6,582 nt of DNA, taken from the NCBI GenBank assembly GCA_938033975.1, contig CALHKJ010000073.1, positions 1-6,582 of the forward strand, written 5' to 3'. This DNA comes from an uncultured Saprospiraceae bacterium (lineage in GTDB: Bacteria > Bacteroidota > Bacteroidia > Chitinophagales > Saprospiraceae). Position numbers and translations under genes: made by a program. This document shows, piece after piece, positions 1 through 4,006 of this stretch. The notes beneath the pieces are model-generated. The model saw only the letters and a list, made by a program, of their open reading frames with translations, had not been told where the DNA came from and did no database searches. Positions within the stretch are counted from its first letter, which is position 1. Each line of letters starts with the position of its first letter.

Positions 1-518
1 TTCCAACCAATGTAATTTCGATTACAGATGGTCAGATATTCTTGGAGTCAAACTTATTTAACTCTGGTGTAAGACCAGCGATTAATGTGGGTATCTCTGT
101 ATCAAGAGTAGGAGGATCTGCACAGATCAAATCAATGAAAAAAGTATCAGGTACTTTGAAGTTGGATCAAGCTCAGTATAGAGAGTTAGAAGCTTTCGCA
201 AAATTTGGATCTGATCTAGATGCTGCAACAATGGGAGTACTTGAGAAAGGAAAGAGAAACGTGGAGATCTTGAAGCAACCACAATACTCACCTGTATCAG
301 TAGAAAATCAAGTAGCAATTATTTACTTAGGTTCTAAAGGTAAATTAAGAAATGTACCTGTAGATAAAGTAAAAGAATTTGAAGAGCAGTTGCACATGAC
401 TTTAAAGCAAAATCATAAAGACATTCTTGATGGATTTAAATCAGGAAAATTGGATGCTGCTCACACAAGCAAGTTAGAAGAAATTGCTGCTGATTTGGCA
501 AAACAATTTAAAGCCTAA
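1..518 (+). CDS. atpA: ATP synthase F1 subunit alpha, C-terminal part (5' end outside window)
   Basis: This is the last third of the alpha subunit of the F1F0 ATP synthase, which forms the alpha3beta3 head at the inner face of the cytoplasmic membrane. The frame is open from the window edge, with the first full codon at base 3. It reads PTNVISITDGQIFL, then SGVRPAINVGISVSRVGG, the alpha/beta family signature (PAINVGISVS). The Arg of SVSRVGG is the arginine finger that completes the catalytic site on the neighbouring beta subunit. The remaining 130 or so residues form the helical C-terminal domain and end at TAA 516-518. No in-frame codon near the edge should be taken as a start, because the conserved sequence runs straight through it. 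The stop is five bases before atpG, so the two genes are surely co-transcribed. The identification is essentially certain. Confidence 0.98.
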   Translation, partial: PTNVISITDGQIFLESNLFNSGVRPAINVGISVSRVGGSAQIKSMKKVSGTLKLDQAQYRELEAFAKFGSDLDAATMGVLEKGKRNVEILKQPQYSPVSVENQVAIIYLGSKGKLRNVPVDKVKEFEEQLHMTLKQNHKDILDGFKSGKLDAAHTSKLEEIAADLAKQFKA

Positions 519-523
519 AACAA

Positions 524-1417
524 ATGTCAGGTAAGCTTAAAGAAGTAAGAGAACGAATTAGTTCTGTAAAGTCGACTCAGCAAATTACCAAAGCCATGAA
601 AATGGTTTCTGCTGCCAAACTGCGTAATGCACAAAATGCAATTACTCAGATGAGACCTTACGCTCAAAAATTGGATAAGGTGATCAAGAACATCTTATCT
701 AATATAGATCCAGATGAAGGAAGTTCATTTGGTATTTCTAGAGAAATCCAGAAAGCCGCTGTAGTTGTCATCACTTCTAATAGAGGTTTGGCAGGAGCAT
801 TCAATGCTAATATTTCTAAAGAAGCTTATAAGCTTTATGAAAAGTATGCAGACTTAGCTAAAGAAGGAAACCTTACTTTTTACTTCATCGGTAAAAAAGG
901 ATTCGACAGTTTGAAGAAAAGGATTCCTGGAGCTGTGATCAATAAAGATCACATTGAGCTTTTTAATGATTTGACTTTTGAGAATATTGCTGAAGTTGCA
1001 GATTCTTTGATGGCTCAGTTCCAATCACTTGATCTTGACAGAGTAGATGTATGCTATGGTGAGTTTAAGAATGCAGCAATGCAGAATCCAATTGCAGCTC
1101 AATATTTGCCAGTGGCAAAAGTGAGTGGTACGGCGGAAGAAGGAAAGAAAAGCAATGCAGATTATATCTTCGAGCCAGGTAAGAAAGAGCTTTTAGAGTC
1201 CTTGGTACCTTCTATACTTCAAACTACTTTCCAGAAATTCTGTCTTGATACACAGGCTTCTGAGCATGGTGCAAGAATGACAGCAATGGATAAGGCAACA
1301 GAAAACGCTGGAGAATTGATTAAAGAGCTGAAAATCACATATAATAAGGCTCGTCAAGAGTCCATTACCAAAGAAATCCTCGAGATTGTTGGTGGTGCAG
1401 CAGCCTTAGAGAACTAA
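524..1417 (+). CDS. atpG: ATP synthase F1 subunit gamma
   Basis: This is the gamma subunit, the central rotor shaft whose two terminal helices form a coiled coil inside the alpha3beta3 head. It has 297 residues, the normal size. The N-terminal helix (about residues 4-60) carries ITKAMKMVSAAKLRNAQ. SNRGLAGAFN at 85-94 matches the conserved strand and loop at the start of the Rossmann-like middle domain. The C-terminal helix holds SEHGARMTAMDKATENA (246-262) and the family signature ITKEILEIVGGAAAL (281-295). The ATG at 524 follows the atpA stop by five bases and gives the expected MSGKLKEVRERI start. It has an A-rich leader and no Shine-Dalgarno sequence. A strong terminator follows and neither atpD nor atpC does. 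This fits the split arrangement that I recall for Bacteroidota, where beta and epsilon are encoded elsewhere. Confidence 0.98.
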   Translation: MSGKLKEVRERISSVKSTQQITKAMKMVSAAKLRNAQNAITQMRPYAQKLDKVIKNILSNIDPDEGSSFGISREIQKAAVVVITSNRGLAGAFNANISKEAYKLYEKYADLAKEGNLTFYFIGKKGFDSLKKRIPGAVINKDHIELFNDLTFENIAEVADSLMAQFQSLDLDRVDVCYGEFKNAAMQNPIAAQYLPVAKVSGTAEEGKKSNADYIFEPGKKELLESLVPSILQTTFQKFCLDTQASEHGARMTAMDKATENAGELIKELKITYNKARQESITKEILEIVGGAAALEN

Positions 1418-1444
1418 GAACACAATAACAACACCTTTTAATAT

Positions 1445-1477
1445 AAAGCGCTTTCGTAACAGAAAGCGCTTTTTTTT
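1445..1477 (+). terminator. Rho-independent terminator of the atpA-atpG transcript
   Basis: An 11-bp perfect stem (AAAGCGCTTTC at 1445-1455 with GAAAGCGCTTT at 1462-1472) encloses a six-base loop, GTAACA. An uninterrupted T run, 1470-1477, follows. It starts 28 bases after the atpG stop. Each arm is nearly palindromic in itself (AAAGCGCTTT), which is unusual but does not change the reading as the end of the ATP synthase operon. Confidence 0.93.
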
Positions 1478-1579
1478 AGTTCCATTTCAAAATAAATAGA
1501 AGAAATATTAAAAAAATATGGGTCTGAAAGGCCTATAAACATTGACTTTTTAAAAAAAATTAAAAAATTCTTAAAAAAA

Positions 1580-1748
1580 GAGTGACCCCTGCAAAAAAGC
1601 TAGTCTAAAGGTAATAAGCGGGAAAGGAGTTTACCGCTTTTAAATTGTCAATTGTTAATACTCTATATATCCCGAAAGGGAAGATTGTTTTCAATTGGTT
1701 TTTTGGGGTTATGCGGGGTACAACCGAGAATTGTACCCTGTTTTTTTT
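1580..1748 (+). ncRNA. Candidate structured small RNA, family not recognised
   Basis: The gap between atpG and the minus-strand DksA-like gene holds no open frame worth calling, yet it ends in a clear + strand terminator, so a short transcript probably ends here. Visible helices are AAGCGG/CCGCTT (1616-1621 with 1634-1639) and TCCC-GAAA-GGGA (1670-1681, a GNRA tetraloop). The latter is flanked by two copies of CAATTG (1649-1654, 1692-1697) that can pair with each other. ACCCCTGC (1585-1592) can pair with GCGGGGT (1713-1719), leaving one T bulged, to close the whole. That closing helix competes with the left arm of the terminator. The 5' end is a guess: the upstream stretch is A-rich, with TTGAC at 1542-1546 as the only -33-like box and no good -7 box. 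About 165 nt with a long-range closing helix would suit a 6S-like RNA, but I see no sequence match to 6S, SRP RNA, tmRNA or RNase P RNA. It could instead be the 3' part of a longer untranslated transcript. Confidence 0.5.
1714..1748 (+). terminator. Rho-independent terminator ending the candidate small RNA
   Basis: CGGGGTACAA (1714-1723) pairs with TTGTACCCTG (1731-1740) in a 10-bp stem with one G-U pair and a seven-base loop, followed directly by eight T (1741-1748). There is no T run on the other side, so it works only on the + strand. No + strand protein gene lies between it and the atpG terminator, which is the main reason to suspect an RNA gene here. Confidence 0.85.
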
Positions 1749-1821
1749 GTCCTATACGAAGTAATGTCCCTTTTAAAAGTCCTTAAAACATAGTAATAGT
1801 CGAAGTCTGGCAGTCTCAAAT

Positions 1822-2160
1822 CTACCTCCTAGCAGCGCATCTAATGCATTTAGTACTTTCAGGAAGAAACATCAACCTACCTTCTTGAATTGGTTTATCG
1901 CAGTTTTCACAGATGCCAAAATTTGGTTCATCTATCCTTTGAAGTGCAACTTTGAGCTTATTGAGCTTATTTCTCTTATTTCTGAGGGATGATTCAAGAA
2001 CGCCTTTGGTGTTAATTGCATCCATTCTACTGATTCTACCCAAAGAATTCTCAGGCTTTACGGGTTTGGTCATTTCTTCCATACCACGTATATCATCTAT
2101 ATATTGCTCTATTTGCTCTTCGATTTTGGCTTTTAAAAGCTCTTTTTGCTTGCTGTCCAT
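1822..2160 (-). CDS. TraR/DksA-family zinc-finger transcription regulator
   Basis: This 112-residue protein belongs to the TraR/DksA family. These proteins insert a coiled coil into the secondary channel of RNA polymerase and alter promoter response, often together with ppGpp. Residues 1-80 are Lys/Glu-rich helix. The turn between the two helices is SLGRISRMDAI (39-49), and Asp47-Ala48 sit where DksA carries its essential acidic tip. The C-terminal zinc finger is complete: C84-x2-C87, then 17 residues, then C105-x2-C108, within FGICENCDKPIQEGRLMFLPESTKCIRC. It is shorter than E. coli DksA (151 residues) because it lacks most of the N-terminal segment. This is a common form in Bacteroidota. 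The ATG is fixed by an in-frame TAA twelve bases upstream. It is divergent from scpB and convergent with the candidate RNA. I see no terminator of its own. Family assignment is firm; its exact targets and ppGpp dependence are not visible. Confidence 0.93.
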   Translation of the reverse strand: MDSKQKELLKAKIEEQIEQYIDDIRGMEEMTKPVKPENSLGRISRMDAINTKGVLESSLRNKRNKLNKLKVALQRIDEPNFGICENCDKPIQEGRLMFLPESTKCIRCAARR

Positions 2161-2232
2161 ATCTTGAAATTAAGATTAAAGGCTCAAAGAAGAAAAACTT
2201 AGCGATAAAACACCTAAAACACTGGATAATTA

Positions 2233-2263
2233 TGTCATTATGGCGATAGCTCCCTTTGTCAAA
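2233..2263 (-). promoter_or_regulatory. Possible promoter of the DksA-like gene
   Basis: On the minus strand TTTGAC (2263-2258) matches the Bacteroidota -33 box. After TTTG there are 19 bases, then TAATGACA (2240-2233), which keeps the TA of the -7 box but not its TTTG. The transcript would begin near 2225, giving a leader of roughly 65 bases. The box lies in TTTGTCAAA (2255-2263), a palindrome that also offers TTTG to the + strand, towards scpB. The + strand -7 box is poor (TGCTTTAT at 2282-2289, at long spacing), so a shared divergent promoter is only a possibility. Confidence 0.35.
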
Positions 2264-2351
2264 TTGATTGCTAAATCCATGTGCTTTATGCTACTCAAAC
2301 GGCTTCAATTTCTTTATTTCTTAATACCTTAGAGGTTCTAAAACCACAAGC

Positions 2352-3158
2352 TTGAGCAAATTAACTCAATATATAGAAAGCCTAATTTTTGTTGCAGATA
2401 CTCCTATTACTATCAAGGATATCAGAGAAAGCTTAATAGCCTCCATTAAACTTAAAGCATCAAAAGATGAAGTTGCTGAATGCATCACTGAGCTACAGAA
2501 AAAATTTAAAAAAGATAAATTTAGTTTCGAATTAGTTGGGATCGCTGATGGATATCAATTTATGACCAAAGCAGCTTACCATGATGTAGTAGGAACATAC
2601 CTGCGAATACAAAGCAAGAAAAAACTATCAAGAGCAGCCATGGAGACTTTGGCAATCATCGCTTATAAACAGCCAATTACAAAAAGTGGTATAGAATCTA
2701 TCAGAGGTGTAAATTGTGATTATGCAGTACAAAAGTTAGTTGAAAAAGAACTCACAGAAATACTTGGTAGAGCTGATACTCCTGGTAGACCAATCCTCTA
2801 TGGAACTAGTGACAAATTTATGGACTACTTTGGGATTAAGGATATTACCGATCTTCCAAAGCTAAAGGAAATCATTGTTTCCGAAAATGCCAATTCTATA
2901 GGTATGGAAGAAGGATTAGTCAAAATGCACCAAGAGGGGCTAACAGAAGATTTCCAATTCCTCCCAGACGAAACAGTAGAAGTTTCAGAAGCAATAGAAA
3001 CTACAGATGATGAAGAAAGTCACAATGACGAAACTTTAGCAGAAGTTATAGAGCAAGCAAATCCGACCACAGAGGTCTACGATGCCGAGCTTGAAAATAA
3101 TATTGAAGAAAACCGCAACGAACAGCCAGAAGAAAGTGTTAATAGTGAAGAAAACTAA
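2352..3158 (+). CDS. scpB: Segregation and condensation protein B
   Basis: ScpB is the winged-helix partner of the kleisin ScpA. Two ScpB bind one ScpA, and this regulates the SMC ATPase that compacts and separates sister chromosomes. The first winged helix covers about residues 1-85 (YIESLIFVADTPITIKDI at the start). The second begins with the hallmark LSRAAMETLAIIAYKQPITKSGIESIRGV (92-120) and runs through GRADTPGRPILYGTSDKFMDYFGI (139-162) to DLP. Residues 190-268 are a low-complexity tail very rich in Glu and Asp, likely disordered; the total of 268 exceeds the usual core of about 190. The start is TTG at 2352. The only upstream in-frame stretch reaches a TAA at 2322 without an ATG, and a later start would cut the first helix. 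There is no Shine-Dalgarno at normal spacing. The DUF2480 gene follows after six bases, so they share a transcript. No scpA is visible. Confidence 0.95.
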   Translation: MSKLTQYIESLIFVADTPITIKDIRESLIASIKLKASKDEVAECITELQKKFKKDKFSFELVGIADGYQFMTKAAYHDVVGTYLRIQSKKKLSRAAMETLAIIAYKQPITKSGIESIRGVNCDYAVQKLVEKELTEILGRADTPGRPILYGTSDKFMDYFGIKDITDLPKLKEIIVSENANSIGMEEGLVKMHQEGLTEDFQFLPDETVEVSEAIETTDDEESHNDETLAEVIEQANPTTEVYDAELENNIEENRNEQPEESVNSEEN

Positions 3159-3164
3159 ATCACT

Positions 3165-3692
3165 ATGGCCAAAGAGGAGAAAACACTAGTAAATAGAGTA
3201 GCTAATAGCGGTCTGATCACTTTAAATCTTGAAGATGACTACCCTACTGCAAGCATCTCAACATTAGATATCAAAGAATTTCTTTTTAAGGAATTGATCC
3301 TAAAGGAAAAAGATTTTCGTTCCTCCCTCAAGGAAATAGATTGGTCAAAATATCAAGATCATATTCTATTGATTCATTGCTCTACTGATGCCATTATTCC
3401 TGTTTGGGCATTTATGTTAATCTCAACACTTGCTGCACCTTATGCCAAAGAAGTTTATCAAGGAGATCTAGACTCCTATTTGAGAGATTACTATGAAAAA
3501 ATATTAAGAAGCAGAGAATATCAATCTTTTGATCAGCAAAGAATAGTCATCAAGGGATGTAGTAATAAACCGGTACCCTCTTCTGCCTATTCAACCCTTG
3601 CATCATTGTTGCAACCATTTGCACAAAGTATAATGTACGGAGAGCCATGCTCTACCGTTCCTATCTTCAAGAGGCCCCGAAAAATCAGGTAG
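3165..3692 (+). CDS. DUF2480 family protein
   Basis: This is a soluble-looking protein of 175 residues with no signal peptide and no clear membrane segment. I recognise it as the DUF2480 family, widespread in Bacteroidota and without an assigned function. Conserved-looking segments are LVNRVANSGLITLNLEDDYP (8-27), the run IKEFLFKELILKEKDFR (36-52), HCSTDAIIPVWAFM (71-84), VIKGCSNKPVPSSAY (128-142), and QSIMYGEPCSTVPIFKR (154-170). Its only three cysteines (72, 132, 162) all lie in these segments, with His71 and Asp75 beside the first. This would suit a metal or redox site, but that is inference. The ATG at 3165 lies six bases after the scpB stop, so it is translated from the scpB transcript. 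The stop TAG sits inside a tandem AGGT repeat (3687-3698). I see no good terminator after it. Family call firm, function unknown. Confidence 0.88.
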   Translation: MAKEEKTLVNRVANSGLITLNLEDDYPTASISTLDIKEFLFKELILKEKDFRSSLKEIDWSKYQDHILLIHCSTDAIIPVWAFMLISTLAAPYAKEVYQGDLDSYLRDYYEKILRSREYQSFDQQRIVIKGCSNKPVPSSAYSTLASLLQPFAQSIMYGEPCSTVPIFKRPRKIR

Positions 3693-3754
3693 GTAGGTCA
3701 TTTCCACCTTAAACTTGAGGAGTTCTACGCAAAAAATACTTGACGGGTACACAC

Positions 3755-3785
3755 ATTGAGTCAATCTAATTGTTAAAAATTGTTA
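3755..3785. repeat. Palindrome plus 10-bp-phased direct repeat upstream of the secreted-protein gene
   Basis: ATTGAGTCAAT (3755-3765) is palindromic around its central base. Just after it AATTGTTA occurs twice, at 3768-3775 and 3778-3785. The copies are offset by ten bases, about one helical turn, so a protein would meet both on the same DNA face. The block lies about 50-75 bases upstream of the predicted promoter at 3832. This is a plausible place for an activator or other regulator, but in DNA this AT-rich short repeats also arise by chance. The rest of 3693-4006 holds no gene: it is AT-rich, with the promoter and an inverted repeat listed separately. Confidence 0.35.
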
Positions 3786-3831
3786 TTCATTTCTTTAGTA
3801 AAAACATTAATTATTAATTAATAAATTAAAC

Positions 3832-3862
3832 TTGACCCATTAGATTTTTACCTACATCTTTG
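3832..3862 (+). promoter_or_regulatory. Probable promoter of the T9SS cargo gene
   Basis: TTGA at 3832-3835 stands for the -33 box. Twenty bases separate TTG from CATCTTTG (3855-3862), which fits the Bacteroidota -7 consensus TAnnTTTG except for its first base. The spacing equals that of the tRNA promoter in this window. AT-rich DNA upstream (3801-3830) could act as an UP-like element. The transcript would start near 3869 and carry a leader of about 135 bases. Confidence 0.5.
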
Positions 3863-3968
3863 TTTTTCATAAGAAAAAGCCCCATTAAATAAATCTTAGT
3901 CTTTTACTGACTGTTCCTAGTTAATTCTGATATTTCCTACAATCTCAATTAAATTATCAAGTGCATTC

Positions 3969-3993
3969 TTTGATAGTTTAGACACTATTCAAA
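3969..3993 (+). promoter_or_regulatory. Inverted repeat just before the start codon of the T9SS cargo gene
   Basis: TTTGATAGT (3969-3977) pairs with ACTATTCAAA (3984-3993), nine base pairs with one bulged T (3989) and a six-base loop. It ends 13 bases before the ATG at 4007. In RNA it would be a weak A/U-rich hairpin beside the ribosome-binding region; in DNA it could be an operator. No T run follows, so it is not a terminator. Confidence 0.35.
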
Positions 3994-4006
3994 ACTTAGA
4001 ACCAAG

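Noticed and set aside
127..318. Minus-strand open frame within atpA
   Set aside because: It is antisense to the conserved alpha-subunit C-terminal region and has no independent support.
1580..1748. Identification of the candidate RNA as 6S, SRP RNA, tmRNA or RNase P RNA
   Set aside because: None of the conserved sequence elements of SRP RNA, tmRNA or RNase P RNA is present, and similarity to 6S rests only on size and a possible closing helix.
1952..2167. Open frame of 71 codons on the + strand with a Leu/Ser-rich translation
   Set aside because: It lies antisense to the DksA-like gene, whose zinc finger and helices are clearly real. The hydrophobic composition is what the complement of Lys/Glu codons gives.
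2326..2345. Small overlapping hairpins (ACCT/AGGT and GGTT/AACC) before the scpB start as a leader switch
   Set aside because: Four-base stems are expected by chance, and neither is long enough to block translation on its own.
3693..3750. Terminator for the scpB-DUF2480 transcript
   Set aside because: Only four-base stems such as AACT/AGTT and AGGT/ACCT are present, and no T run follows.
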